A stretch of DNA of 61,070 nucleotides from Dehalococcoidia bacterium (GCA_040902535.1 JBBDXD010000015.1:1-61070); one strand, 5' to 3'; shown: positions 49,840 to 58,831, counted from the first letter of the stretch. A program made the numbers and translations. The notes: generated from the letters alone by a model not told the origin.

Positions 49840-50712
49840 ATGGAGATGGAACAGCTTCCGGAGCTCGAACGCCCGAACGTGATCGCCGCGTTCCAAGGCT
49901 GGAACGACGCCGGCCAGGCCGCTACCACCGCCGTCCGCTACCTCGTCGAAGCGTGGAGCGCGAAGCAGTTCGCCCACATCGACCCCGACGAGTACTACAG
50001 CTTCACCGACACCCGCCCCACGATCCGCATCGTCGAGGGCACGTCGCGCGACCTGACCTGGCCCGGCAACGAGTTTTTCTACTTCAAAGGCCAGGGCAAC
50101 TCCCCCGCCGCCGTCATGATGATCGGCCAGGAGCCCAACCTGAAATGGCGCGCGTTCTGCGGCGAGATCATCAACCTCGCGCGCGCCGTCAACGCGCGCC
50201 GCATCGTCACGCTTGGCGCCCTGATCACGGAGTCCGTGCACACGCGGCCCGTGCCGCTCACCGGCTTCTCGACTGACTCCATCGTGCAGAACAAGCTCAT
50301 CAGCAAGAGCATCACCCGCTCGAGCTACGAAGGCCCCACGGGCATCGTCGGCGTCCTGCACAGCGCCTGCATCAACGCCGAAATGCCGACGGCGAGCCTC
50401 TGGGCCGGCACGCCCTACTACCTCGGCTCGACGCCCAACCCCAAAACCGCCCTCGGCCTCCTCGAATCGATCGACGACCTCCTCGAACTGAACATCAACC
50501 TCAACGAACTGAAGGCCGTCGCCGAAGAGTTCGAACGCCAGGTGAGCATGGCCGTGCACGACAACGCCGAGATCCAGGAGCGCATCCAGTCCCTCGAGCA
50601 GGCCTTCGACGCATCGCCGACGCAACAGCCGCCGCCCCAGTTCCCCCCCACCGGCGCCCTCATCGACGACCTAGAACAATTCCTAAGGCGCCAGCGCGAA
50701 GAAGGCACGTAG
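49840..50712 (+). CDS. PAC2-family protein
   Basis: 290 residues. The N-terminus RPNVIAAFQGWNDAGQAATT and VRYLVEAW is typical of PAC2 (proteasome assembly chaperone 2) family proteins; further IVTLGALITESVHTRPVPLT and GPTGIVGVLHSACINAEMPT. Archaeal and actinobacterial members are linked to proteasome assembly. No proteasome genes are in the window. C-terminal region is helical (FERQVSMAVHDNAEIQERIQ). Only four bases after the PAP2 gene. Confidence 0.85.
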   Translation: MEMEQLPELERPNVIAAFQGWNDAGQAATTAVRYLVEAWSAKQFAHIDPDEYYSFTDTRPTIRIVEGTSRDLTWPGNEFFYFKGQGNSPAAVMMIGQEPNLKWRAFCGEIINLARAVNARRIVTLGALITESVHTRPVPLTGFSTDSIVQNKLISKSITRSSYEGPTGIVGVLHSACINAEMPTASLWAGTPYYLGSTPNPKTALGLLESIDDLLELNINLNELKAVAEEFERQVSMAVHDNAEIQERIQSLEQAFDASPTQQPPPQFPPTGALIDDLEQFLRRQREEGT

Positions 50713-51205
50713 CTCGCACGCCGTCATTCAGAGCGAAGCGAAGAATCCCGTCATGCAACGCGCAACCGCATCACGCCGGCGCACACCTCGTACACATCAT
50801 TCAGAGCGAAGCGAAGAATCTCCCAACACGACACTCTCCATCACACACCCCAACCGCCACCACGCCGTCATTCAGAGCGAAGCGAAGAATCTCCCAGCAC
50901 GACACTCTCCATCACACACCCCAACCGCCACCACGCCGTCATTCAGAGCGAAGCGAAGAATCTCCTAGCACGACACTCTCCATCACACACCCCAACCCAC
51001 CAACGCAGCACCGACGAAAAGTAGGCACGAAGCTTCAGCTCCGTCCGCGCGCCGATGTTCCGGCGCGCAAGGGGCGGGGTGGAAAACGTGCGGCTGGCCA
51101 GCCCCACCGAGCGCGCGCTTACAGCCCGCCCGCCATCAATCCGATCTCATCTGTGACCATCTGCGTCCATCTGCGTCCATCTGCGTCCATCTGCGGATAA
51201 GAAAA
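50713..51205. repeat. Intergenic repeat cluster 5
   Basis: About 490 bases. GTCATTCAGAGCGAAGCGAA-type copies at 50723, 50797, 50868 and 50937, three of them in a 70-bp unit that also repeats CACGACACTCTCCATCACAC. Then the 85-bp unit shared with 29610-29693 (here about 50994-51080) and four rounds of CCATCTGCGT (51150-51200). No gene. Confidence 0.85.
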
Positions 51206-51967
51206 CTAAGAACCCCATTCCGCCACCAACAAATACCGGCTCACCGTCAACACCAACCCCGCATCCGTCCGCACCGCATCTTCGAGCGCCAGCAAACGCT
51301 CGATGTCACGCTCGACGTCGAACGACGGCCACTCCCACGGCGTCACAAGCATCATGAACACGAAGTCGCCCAGCGTGCCGTACGCGAGCTTCCAGTCGTG
51401 CTCCCGCACCTCCACCGCGTATCCCGCCGCCCGAAACGCAGCCCGATACTCGCCGAGATGGTCGCCCCAGTCCGTCTTGTCCGGAAAAAACCGCTTCGCT
51501 TCCACCCACTGGTTGCGCCACACCTGCTGCGTGACGAACGCGCCGCGGCCGCCCAGCACGCGCCTGATCTCGTTCGGGTCGATGCCTTCGTGACGATCGA
51601 GCACCAGGTCGAACGATGCGTCGCAAAACGGCAACACGCTGCTCCGTGCGCGGACGACGTCCACGCCCACCGGCCGCAGCCGATCGCGCGCCACCGGCGC
51701 ATTGACGTGCCAGCGCTCCGTCGCGACGACCCCCGCTCGCGGCAGCGCAACGATCTGCGACAACACCTCGCCACCGCCCGTCGCTACATCCAGCACCCGG
51801 CCGGCGCGCGCTGCACGCTCGCGGCAGATCGCCACGTAGTCCCACGCCGGCGGCGCCTCGATCTCCCGCACGTCCAGAAAATCGAAGTTCCACCCGGAGA
51901 AACTGCGCGCCCGCTCAACGTATGGCGCCAACGCCCCCAGCGCGACAGCCCGGCGATCGTGACCCAC
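51206..51967 (-). CDS. Class I methyltransferase
   Basis: 253 residues. Motif I is VLDVATGGGEVLSQI (about 58-72), then ATERWHVNAPVARDRL, motif III RARSSVLPFCDASFDLVLDR and HEGIDPNEIRRVLGGRGAFV. The family acts on small molecules; substrate unknown. The C-terminal part has FVFMMLVTPWEWPSFD. It is 52 bases before (in minus-strand order, downstream of) parB, separated by repeats CTTACAACTTGAAACT. Confidence 0.82.
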   Translation of the reverse strand: MGHDRRAVALGALAPYVERARSFSGWNFDFLDVREIEAPPAWDYVAICRERAARAGRVLDVATGGGEVLSQIVALPRAGVVATERWHVNAPVARDRLRPVGVDVVRARSSVLPFCDASFDLVLDRHEGIDPNEIRRVLGGRGAFVTQQVWRNQWVEAKRFFPDKTDWGDHLGEYRAAFRAAGYAVEVREHDWKLAYGTLGDFVFMMLVTPWEWPSFDVERDIERLLALEDAVRTDAGLVLTVSRYLLVAEWGS

Positions 51968-52019
51968 CAGCCACTCCCCGCCCGATACTTACGACTTGAA
52001 ACTTACAACTTGAAACTGC

Positions 52020-52913
52020 TCACGAAGTGAGCCGCGCGATCAGCCCCTCCAACTCCTCGTCGCTATGAAACCTGATCACAATTCGCCCGCCCTGCTTGCT
52101 CTTCGTCAACGCCACGCGCGTGCCCAGCGCGACGCGCAACTTCGACTCCAGGTCCCGCACGTGCGCGTCACGCGGCTGCGGCATCGTCGCCACGCGCGGT
52201 CCCGACGTGTGCTCCTGCGTCGAAAGGATGCGCAACGCCCGCGCGATGTCTTCCGCGTCGCGCACGCTCATGCCCTCCGACACGATCTTCCGCCACGCGT
52301 CGAGCCGCTCCGTCTCGTTCTCGATCGCCAGCAGCGCCCGCGCGTGACCGGCGCTGATCTGTCCCGAGGCGATGCTCGCGCGAATGTCCGTCGCCAGCGA
52401 CAGCAGGCGCACCACGTTCGCGACCGCGGTCCGGCTGCGCCCGACGCGCTTGGCGATCTGCTCCTGCGTCATGCTGAACTCGTCCGACAGGCGCTTGAAC
52501 GCCGTCGCCTCTTCGATCGGGTTCAGGTCCTCCCGCTGCAGGTTCTCGACGAGCGCCAGCTCGAGGAATTCGTTGCCCGCCGCCTCCCTGATCACCACCG
52601 GCATCTTTTCGATGCCCGCGATCCGCGCCGCCTGCAGTCGCCGTTCTCCGGCGATCAGTTGGTACGCCATCGGCCCCAGGTCGGACGGCCTCTGCGTCAC
52701 GATCACCGGCTGCAACACGCCATGCTCGCGGATGCTCTCCGCCAATTCCTTGAGCGCCGCCGCGTCAAAATGCAGGCGCGGCTGCTCCGGGTTCGGCGTG
52801 ATCAGATCGATGTCGACCACATCGACTCCGCCGCCGCTCCCACTGCCCGCACTCGTCTGCGGAATCAACGCCGACAATCCACGCCCCAGCGCCGGCCTAT
52901 GCGATGAACTCAT
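52020..52913 (-). CDS. parB: Chromosome partitioning protein ParB
   Basis: 297 residues. N-terminus RPALGRGLSALIPQ is typical, followed by the ParB/Srx CTPase domain (QPRLHFDAAALKELAESIRE, LIAGERRLQAARIAG with the GERR motif), NLQREDLNPIEEATAF and the HTH domain (MTQEQIAKRVGRSRTAVANV). The C-terminal dimerisation part ends with GRIVIRFHSDEELEGLIARL. It binds parS; two perfect parS sites are at 58118 and 58166. parA is upstream on the same strand. Confidence 0.96.
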   Translation of the reverse strand: MSSSHRPALGRGLSALIPQTSAGSGSGGGVDVVDIDLITPNPEQPRLHFDAAALKELAESIREHGVLQPVIVTQRPSDLGPMAYQLIAGERRLQAARIAGIEKMPVVIREAAGNEFLELALVENLQREDLNPIEEATAFKRLSDEFSMTQEQIAKRVGRSRTAVANVVRLLSLATDIRASIASGQISAGHARALLAIENETERLDAWRKIVSEGMSVRDAEDIARALRILSTQEHTSGPRVATMPQPRDAHVRDLESKLRVALGTRVALTKSKQGGRIVIRFHSDEELEGLIARLTS

Positions 52914-53100
52914 GCGATGACTCCCTTCACAGGCGGATCACTGAGCGACGTGCTCCAGCCTCCAGCCTCCAGCCTCCAGCCTCCAATAGTCCCGCGCCCA
53001 GCGCGGGATACCACGTCCAGCGCCGCCATGCGATGAACTCATGCGAAATCTCCTATCGCACGACGGCCGACAACGGTTTCCCGCTTCCCGCTTCTCGCTT
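52914..53100. repeat. Gap between parA and parB with CCTCCAGCCTCCAG repeats
   Basis: 187 bases. Four CAGCCTCC units (52956-52985) and a CCCGCTTCCCGCTTCTCGCTTC run (53080-53101). No gene. Confidence 0.7.
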
Positions 53101-53877
53101 CTAACTTCTCACCTCCGCCACGCTCGAACCCGCGATCAACTCCTGCGCAAATTCCTCGTACGCCTTGCTCGCGCGCGATGACGGATCGTATTTCGCGATC
53201 GGGAGACCGTGGCTCGGCGCCTCGCTGAGACGCACGCTGCGCGGAATGATCGTCTTAAACGTGTTTGAAAAGTGCGATCGCACTTCATCGGCAACCTGCT
53301 GCGAAAGGTTCGTGCGTCCGTCGAACATCGTCAGCAGCAACCCGCGCAACCGCAGACGCGAGTTCAAATTGCGGCGCACTAACTCCAGCGTCGATGTGAG
53401 CTGGCTCAATCCCTCAAGCGCCAGGTACTCGCACTGCACCGGCACGATCACTTCGTCCGCCGCGGTGAGCGCATTCACCGTGAGCAGCCCGAGCGATGGT
53501 GGGCAGTCGATCAAGATGTAGTCGTACGATCCGCGCAGCGTGTCGATGGCGCGCTTCAGCCGAAACTCGCGCGCCATCATCGGCACCAACTCCACTTCCG
53601 CCCCGGCCAGCGCGGGCGTCGCCGGCGCGAGCATCAAGCCATCGATGCCCGTTTCGACGACGATGTCGCGCGCCGCTACGTCGCTGACCACGACGTCATA
53701 CGTGCTCGCGCCGTCGATGCGTATGCCGAGGCCCGCGCTGGAGTTCGCCTGCGGGTCAAAGTCGAAGATCAGGACGCTCTTATGATGCTTAGCAAGCGAT
53801 GCTCCAAGGTTGATCGCCGTGGTCGTCTTCCCGACGCCGCCCTTCTGGTTCGCCAGCGCAATCACCGTCGTACTCAC
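53101..53877 (-). CDS. parA: Chromosome partitioning ATPase ParA (Soj-like)
   Basis: 258 residues from the GTG at 53877 (VSTTVIALANQKGGVGKTTT). The deviant Walker A KGGVGKTT, Walker A' (FDFDPQANSSAGLG) and Walker B (YILIDCPPSLGLLTVNAL) are present, as is the C-terminal SEAPSHGLPIAKYDPSSRAS. The frame is open for another 50 codons upstream, but those codons only translate repeat DNA, so the GTG was chosen. Works with ParB on parS. Confidence 0.95.
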   Translation of the reverse strand: MSTTVIALANQKGGVGKTTTAINLGASLAKHHKSVLIFDFDPQANSSAGLGIRIDGASTYDVVVSDVAARDIVVETGIDGLMLAPATPALAGAEVELVPMMAREFRLKRAIDTLRGSYDYILIDCPPSLGLLTVNALTAADEVIVPVQCEYLALEGLSQLTSTLELVRRNLNSRLRLRGLLLTMFDGRTNLSQQVADEVRSHFSNTFKTIIPRSVRLSEAPSHGLPIAKYDPSSRASKAYEEFAQELIAGSSVAEVRS

Positions 53878-54192
53878 GCGCAGATCTCGACCGCGCGACC
53901 CGCAGCGGAAAAATAACGCTCGCCCGTAAGACGCGCACCGCTCAATGACGTGGACCTCGTGCGATCCCGTTTCACGTTTCCCGCTTCCCGCTTCCCGCTT
54001 CTCGTTTCTTCCACATGAGCCGCGCACCGCTCAACGAAGCGGATCGTAGGGACGTAGCTTTAGCTGCGTCCGAACTGCACGCGTAACCACAACAAGCGCG
54101 CCATGAAACGCAGCCACCGCAACACGCACCGCCCACTCGATCCCGCTTCACGCTTCCCGCTTCTCACTTCCTAACAGCGTCCCGCTTCCCAA
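53878..54192. repeat. Intergenic repeats upstream of parA
   Basis: About 315 bases. Two TTCCCGCTTCCCGCTT runs (53970-54005, 54146-54175) and the hairpin GGACGTAGCT-TT-AGCTGCGTCC (54049-54070), similar to parts of the repeats at 29640 and 51025. No gene. Confidence 0.7.
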
Positions 54193-55059
54193 TCACGGCT
54201 TCTCGCTCCCAAAGCGCAGCGTGATCTCCGGATGCTCCCGCATGTGCCGCTCGATCTCCCCGCGTTCCGGCATCGCCGCCGCGCCCACGCCGCCCACCGA
54301 TACGCTGGCTGCAGCACCACCGAACCGCGTCGCTTCCGCCAGGTCGCCGGTTTCGTGCAAGCGTATCAGGAACGCCGTAGCGAATGTATCGCCCGCGCCT
54401 GTAGGATCGACCTCTTCCTGCGGGAACGCCTCGATCTCGCCCCACTCGCCGGCAGAGCACACGCGGGCGCCACGCCGCGCACGCGTCATCACCACCGTCG
54501 GCGCCTCGGCGGACCAGCGATCGAGCATCGCTTCATCACCGCCGAGGTCCTCGTCCGATACGAAGACGACGTCCGCGCCGCGCCAGAACGGCACTCCGCT
54601 CCAGTCCGTCTTGCGCACGTTGCCTTCGGCATCCAGTTCCCGTAGCCACCCCTGCGCCGAAACGCCTACCAGCGACGCATCGGAGAACACCGCCGCGAAG
54701 TCCGGCGGCGCCTCCCCCAGCACCGGCCCGACAAGCACGACCGGCGCGACGCGCCAGCCCTCCGGCACATCTTCCGCGCGCATCGGGGCGCCGCGAGTGA
54801 CAACTCGCTGTTTGCGCTGGCCTTCGCGATACGTATTCTCGAAGCTCGTCGTCTCAGAGGAACCGGCGTCGACGATCTCGGCGAACGCCATGCGCGCGTC
54901 CAGGCCCAAATCGTGTGCCGTCCGCGTCACGACGCCGACGCGCAGACCCAGGCGGTGCGCCTGCACGGCTGCGAACGTCACCGTGCCGCCGAGTTCCCAG
55001 CCGCCGGGGACGACGTCGCGGACGAAATGGCCCGCCACGACGAAGTCAGGCGCGGCCAC
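54193..55059 (-). CDS. PfkB-family sugar or nucleoside kinase
   Basis: 288 residues. The C-terminal signature DPTGAGDTFATAFLIRLHET holds the anion hole and catalytic Asp; the N-terminal GG motif is at GWELGGTVTFAAVQAHRLGL. The family phosphorylates sugars, nucleosides or cofactors. The substrate is not evident. It lies downstream of jag, with 12 bases between them, so it probably belongs to the rpmH-jag operon. Confidence 0.88.
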   Translation of the reverse strand: MAAPDFVVAGHFVRDVVPGGWELGGTVTFAAVQAHRLGLRVGVVTRTAHDLGLDARMAFAEIVDAGSSETTSFENTYREGQRKQRVVTRGAPMRAEDVPEGWRVAPVVLVGPVLGEAPPDFAAVFSDASLVGVSAQGWLRELDAEGNVRKTDWSGVPFWRGADVVFVSDEDLGGDEAMLDRWSAEAPTVVMTRARRGARVCSAGEWGEIEAFPQEEVDPTGAGDTFATAFLIRLHETGDLAEATRFGGAAASVSVGGVGAAAMPERGEIERHMREHPEITLRFGSEKP

Positions 55060-55071
55060 GCACGAGCCCGT

Positions 55072-55869
55072 TCACTTGCGCGGCTGGATCGAGATCTTGC
55101 GCCCCTCGCCCTCGCCCGTGCTCGACGTCGTCACGTAGCGGTCGTCCGCCAGCGCCAGGTGGATGATGCGACGCTCGTTCGGGGGCATCGGCTCGAGCTG
55201 CACCGGACGCTTTGTGCGCTTCACCTGGTCCGCCATCTTGCGCGCCAGGCCGGTGAGCGAGCGCTCGCGGCGCCGCCGGTAGCCTTCGACGTCGACGGTA
55301 AAGAAGGATTGTTCGCTGAGTTGCCGCCCGACCATCACGTTCAGCAGATACTGCAGCGATTGCAGCGTCTCCCCGCGCCGCCCGATCAGGATGCCAAGGT
55401 CGTCGCCTTCGATGTCGAGCACTGCCTTCGCCATGCCGACGCCGTCGCCGGGCGTCTCCGCATCGCGGATCGACACGTCCGCTTCGATCCCCATCATGGC
55501 CAGCATCTGGTCGAGCATCTGCGCCGCGAACTCGGCGTCATCCTCTTCGTCTTCGTCTTCCTCGCCCTCGGCTGCCTCGCCCGAAGCAGGAGCATCGACG
55601 CGCTCGTTCCCGGTGGCCGGCGCGTCATCTTGGTCATCGTCGTCGTCAGCATCGTCGCCAGCCCCGTCGTCGGCGTCATCGTCAGCATCGTCATCGTCAC
55701 CGAGGAGGCGGACGCGCACGCGCGCCTGCTCCCCGCCGATGCCGAGACGGCCCGCCTTGCCCTCGCTCAGCACCTCAACGTCGACGGAGTCGCGGCCGAC
55801 TCCGAGTTCGTCGAGTGCGTGCTCGATAGCTTCGTCTATTGTCTTACCGCTTGCCTCGACGCCGGCCAT
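55072..55869 (-). CDS. jag: Jag/KhpB RNA-binding protein
   Basis: 265 residues from the ATG at 55869. Jag_N domain (1-50: SGKTIDEAIEHALDELGVGR, GRLGIGGEQARVRVRLL), a highly acidic linker (about 57-110, nearly all Asp and Glu), a KH domain (LDIEGDDLGILIGRRGETLQ) and an R3H domain ending PPNERRIIHLALADDRYV. It is coupled to yidC (26-base overlap). The linker is about 55 residues, longer and more acidic than in many homologues. It may regulate division-related mRNAs with KhpA. Confidence 0.92.
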   Translation of the reverse strand: MAGVEASGKTIDEAIEHALDELGVGRDSVDVEVLSEGKAGRLGIGGEQARVRVRLLGDDDDADDDADDGAGDDADDDDDQDDAPATGNERVDAPASGEAAEGEEDEDEEDDAEFAAQMLDQMLAMMGIEADVSIRDAETPGDGVGMAKAVLDIEGDDLGILIGRRGETLQSLQYLLNVMVGRQLSEQSFFTVDVEGYRRRRERSLTGLARKMADQVKRTKRPVQLEPMPPNERRIIHLALADDRYVTTSSTGEGEGRKISIQPRK

Positions 55870-56803
55870 GTCGCTTCCTTCGCGTCTCAGACCGGTCGCG
55901 CGCGACCGGCTCCGTGCTGGTTTCCTTTGCAGCGCCGTCCTCCGGCGCGGGTTCTTCTTCCGTCTTCGTCTTTGCGGCCGCCGCCGCCGCATCGTCGGGG
56001 CGGACGCTCTTCGCCGGCTGTGGCTGGGCAGGCGGCCCGAACGACAGCAGGTTCCGCCAATCCAGGCGACGCCCCGCGTAGAAGTACTGCATGACGATGC
56101 CGGCGGCGTTGGAGACGGCCCAGTACAGCGACAACCCGGACGGCACCGTCGTGCTGATCCAGCCGAACATCAACGGCAGCATCCACGTCATCATCTGCTG
56201 CGTCTGCTGCTGCTGCTGTTGCTGCTGCGTCATCTGGCCGCTGGTGACCGGGCGCGGCGTGATCATCTTCTGCTGCACGTACATCGTCACCGCAACGACG
56301 ATCGGCAGAATGAACGTCGGATCGTTTTGCGCCAGGTTCCAGATCCCCAGGTGGTTGTCGAGCGGCACAGCGGTCAGCACATAGTCGATGGGGTAGAGCC
56401 GCTCCGAGAGCGTCACGAAGCTTTCCGGCGTCTCGCCGAGCGACAGCCGGATCACCTGGTACAGCGCGATCCAGATCGGGAACTGCACCAACATCGGCAG
56501 CAGGCAGCCGAGGGGATTGACGCCGGCCTCGCGGTAGAGCGCCATCATCTCCTGCTGCATCTTCTTCGGGTCTTTGCCCTTGTACTTCTTCTGCAGCTCC
56601 GCGACCTTCGGCTGGATCTGCTGCATGGCGCGGCTCTGCTTGTACTGCTTCGCCGTCAGCGGCCAGGTGATGCCCCGCATGATCAGCGTGAACGCGATGA
56701 TCGCCATTCCGAAGCTGCCGCCAAACAACCGCGCGAGCGCGACGAGCATGTTCGTCATCGGATCGACGAGGAAGAAGTCAAACAGCGTGAAGAACAGGTC
56801 CAC
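55844..56803 (-). CDS. yidC: Membrane protein insertase YidC/Oxa1
   Basis: 319 residues. Helices and motifs: GMAIIAFTLIMRGITWPLTA, then KQYKQSRAMQQIQPKVAELQ and KKYKGKDPKKMQQEMMALYR, GCLLPMLVQFPIWIALYQVI with the hydrophilic-groove features, and a C-terminal tail rich in Lys/Arg/Glu after YFYAGRRLDWRN. A Gln-rich stretch (MTQQQQQQQQTQQMM) lies in the loop before the fourth helix. It inserts membrane proteins with or without Sec. The end overlaps jag by 26 bases. Confidence 0.95.
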   Translation of the reverse strand: MDLFFTLFDFFLVDPMTNMLVALARLFGGSFGMAIIAFTLIMRGITWPLTAKQYKQSRAMQQIQPKVAELQKKYKGKDPKKMQQEMMALYREAGVNPLGCLLPMLVQFPIWIALYQVIRLSLGETPESFVTLSERLYPIDYVLTAVPLDNHLGIWNLAQNDPTFILPIVVAVTMYVQQKMITPRPVTSGQMTQQQQQQQQTQQMMTWMLPLMFGWISTTVPSGLSLYWAVSNAAGIVMQYFYAGRRLDWRNLLSFGPPAQPQPAKSVRPDDAAAAAAKTKTEEEPAPEDGAAKETSTEPVARDRSETRRKRHGRRRGKR

Positions 56804-56809
56804 AGTCGC

Positions 56810-58165
56810 TTACCTGGTGAGCGGATATGTGTTAGCGGTCAGGTTTTCGGTCGCGTCTATCACGTAGAGCGTCGCGTCGCGGGGCACGACAAAGACTGCG
56901 CCATCGTCATCGGGTGTAAGGTTCGATTCGATCGTACTTCCGACGACGAGCGCGCCCCCGACGCGTTCGCCCGTCTGAAGATCCAACTTGAAGACGTCAC
57001 CATCGCGGGCGGCGACGATCAGGCTGTCCTCGACGACGGCGGGCGCGGATCGCACGGGCGCGCCGGCATCGAAGGTCCAGACTTCTTCGCCGTCGTCCTC
57101 GTTCACAGCGTACACCTTGCCATCGAGGCTGGGCGCGAAGACCATCCCGTCCGCGACGGCGGGCTGGCCCCAGAACCAGTTGTCGGCGGCGATCGACCAG
57201 CGCATGACGCCATCGGCGGTGTTCACCGCGTAGAGCTTCTTATCGAACGAACCGATGTAGACCGTGTCGCCGCTGACGGTCGCGCTGGCAGCGATGCCGG
57301 CGCCGGCGCTGTCGAAGGACCACGTCTCGTTGCCTTCGGCGTCCAGCTTGTGGAGGACGCCATCCATGGAGGAGACGTAGATGGCGCTTTCGGCGATGGT
57401 GGGTGTCGCCCAGACCTCGCCGGAGGTCTCGAAGCGCCAGACGAACTCGCCGGACTCCGCTCCCACAGCGAAGACTTCCTCGCCCTTGGTGCCGAAAAAG
57501 ATCGTGTCGCCGTCAATGGCGACGCCGCCGACCATCTCGTCCCCGGTCTCGATGATCCACCGTGCCTGGCCGGTGGCCGTCTCGATGGCGAACACCCAGC
57601 CGCCGAACGCGCCCACGTACGCGGTCTCGGCGTCGCTGGAGATGGCGATCTCGCCATAGAGCGCGCGCACATCGCGGAGGCCGCGGTTTTCGGTATCGCG
57701 CGTGTCGTCGATGAAGTCATTGATGGCGTTTCGCTGCTCGTCCCCCACGGCGTCCGTAAGGGCGTCCCTGAGGGCATCATCGCTGCCGCCGGACACCGTG
57801 AGGCCCTCGGCGAGGGAGATGAGGTCTTCCTTCTGCTGTTCCGTGACCTCGAGCGCATCGATCAGCTCGAGCAGACCCTCGAGGCGCTGCTGGCTGATCG
57901 GGTAGGAGTTGCGGTCTTCGGGCGGAAATTGCCACTGGACGAAGCTAGATTCGGGCCGGACGGCGTAGACGTGCGACTTATGCGGCGCCAGGACAAACTC
58001 GCGGTCCCCGACGACGACGGGCCTGGCGGGCGCCCAGCCTCGGGGGCCGGGAGGGTTGCCGCAGGCGGCGAGCAGCAGCGCCGAGCCGGCGAGGGCCAGC
58101 AGCACGCGCGGCCAAATTGTTTCACGTGAAACATTGCGGGGGAGGCGGGGGGTCAGTTTCGGCAT
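56810..58165 (-). CDS. PQQ/BamB-like beta-propeller lipoprotein
   Basis: 451 residues from the ATG at 58165 (TTG at 58186 gives 458). A lipobox LLAAC follows a hydrophobic signal (RVLLALAGSALLLAAC). The rest has repeated propeller blades of the form GxVFAIETATGQARWIIETG, KLYAVNTADGVMRWSI, KVYAVNEDDGEEVWTFDAGA. It lies between yidD and yidC, where no propeller usually sits; BamB-like proteins help barrel assembly in diderms, while in monoderms their role is open. Two parS sites lie within its 5' end. Confidence 0.85.
   Translation of the reverse strand: MPKLTPRLPRNVSRETIWPRVLLALAGSALLLAACGNPPGPRGWAPARPVVVGDREFVLAPHKSHVYAVRPESSFVQWQFPPEDRNSYPISQQRLEGLLELIDALEVTEQQKEDLISLAEGLTVSGGSDDALRDALTDAVGDEQRNAINDFIDDTRDTENRGLRDVRALYGEIAISSDAETAYVGAFGGWVFAIETATGQARWIIETGDEMVGGVAIDGDTIFFGTKGEEVFAVGAESGEFVWRFETSGEVWATPTIAESAIYVSSMDGVLHKLDAEGNETWSFDSAGAGIAASATVSGDTVYIGSFDKKLYAVNTADGVMRWSIAADNWFWGQPAVADGMVFAPSLDGKVYAVNEDDGEEVWTFDAGAPVRSAPAVVEDSLIVAARDGDVFKLDLQTGERVGGALVVGSTIESNLTPDDDGAVFVVPRDATLYVIDATENLTANTYPLTR
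58118..58133. promoter_or_regulatory. parS: parS site 1
   Basis: TGTTTCACGTGAAACA, a perfect 16-bp palindrome equal to the known parS consensus. It encodes VSRET in the propeller lipoprotein. Confidence 0.95.
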
Positions 58166-58181
58166 TGTTTCACGTGAAACA
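58166..58181. promoter_or_regulatory. parS: parS site 2
   Basis: A second identical 16-bp palindrome, 48 bp from the first, directly before the ATG at 58165. If the upstream TTG is the start, this copy is coding as well. Confidence 0.95.
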
Positions 58182-58182
58182 T

Positions 58183-58425
58183 TCAAACGCGTGAACGGGC
58201 GTCACGGTGCGCGCGCTCCGGCACAGGGTCGAAGCCGCCATCGTTCAGGGGGTTGCAGCGCAAGATGCGCCAGGCAGCCATGCCTGAGCCACGGACGGCG
58301 CCAAAGGTCTCGATAGCTTCGCAGGCGTAGTGCGAGCAGGTGGGCTGGAAGCGGCAACTGGGCGACATGCCGGGCGAGATCCGGCGCTGATAGAAGCGGA
58401 TCGCGGTGAGCGCCAGTCTCTTCAC
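58183..58425 (-). CDS. yidD: Membrane protein insertion efficiency factor YidD
   Basis: 80 residues. The signature is RFYQRRISPGMSPSCRFQPT followed by CSHYACEAIETFGAVRGSGM and RCNPLNDGGFDPVP, with the conserved Cys. It assists YidC in membrane insertion. The stop overlaps the possible TTG start of the propeller gene and the start overlaps the rnpA stop by four bases. Confidence 0.95.
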   Translation of the reverse strand: MKRLALTAIRFYQRRISPGMSPSCRFQPTCSHYACEAIETFGAVRGSGMAAWRILRCNPLNDGGFDPVPERAHRDARSRV

Positions 58426-58781
58426 AACGTCTCCTCCAGGGCACCGGCCAACGGTTGCAGCGCGCCGCCTCGTGCGAGGAGTGAAGCGAGAGCGCGGTTC
58501 AACTCGTGGGAATCGGCGTCTGCCGCAGCCTTGCGGGCCCCGATGATGATGTCGAGTCCGGGCTTCACATCGAGCTTGCGGGCAGCCTCGCGGAGCCGGC
58601 GCTTGACTCGATTGCGGACGACCGCGCCACCGACGACCTTTCCCGCGACGAAGCCGAACCTTGTTATGTCGCCTTCGTTGGGGTGGATGCGTACGACGAG
58701 CAGTCGATTGCCCTGGGCTCGACCGGTGCGATAGACGGCGGCGAAGTCCTTACGCCTGCGCAGCCGTTGGTCTCGATGCAT
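58422..58781 (-). CDS. rnpA: Ribonuclease P protein component
   Basis: 119 residues from the ATG at 58781. N-terminus RLRRRKDFAAVYRTGRAQGN is conserved, as is the RNR motif region VGGAVVRNRVKRRLREAARK that contacts the RNA subunit. A longer frame to 58811 exists but does not match family length. Part of the rpmH operon. Confidence 0.94.
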   Translation of the reverse strand: MHRDQRLRRRKDFAAVYRTGRAQGNRLLVVRIHPNEGDITRFGFVAGKVVGGAVVRNRVKRRLREAARKLDVKPGLDIIIGARKAAADADSHELNRALASLLARGGALQPLAGALEETL

Positions 58782-58831
58782 GCCGGCGGAGCGCCCAACC
58801 AGGGGCGGCATCGCGCCTCCCGGGACGTGCT

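Noticed and set aside
50723-50966. CRISPR array from the regularly spaced 30-base repeats
   Set aside because: The intervening sequences are themselves repeated, and the repeat is dispersed over the whole window.
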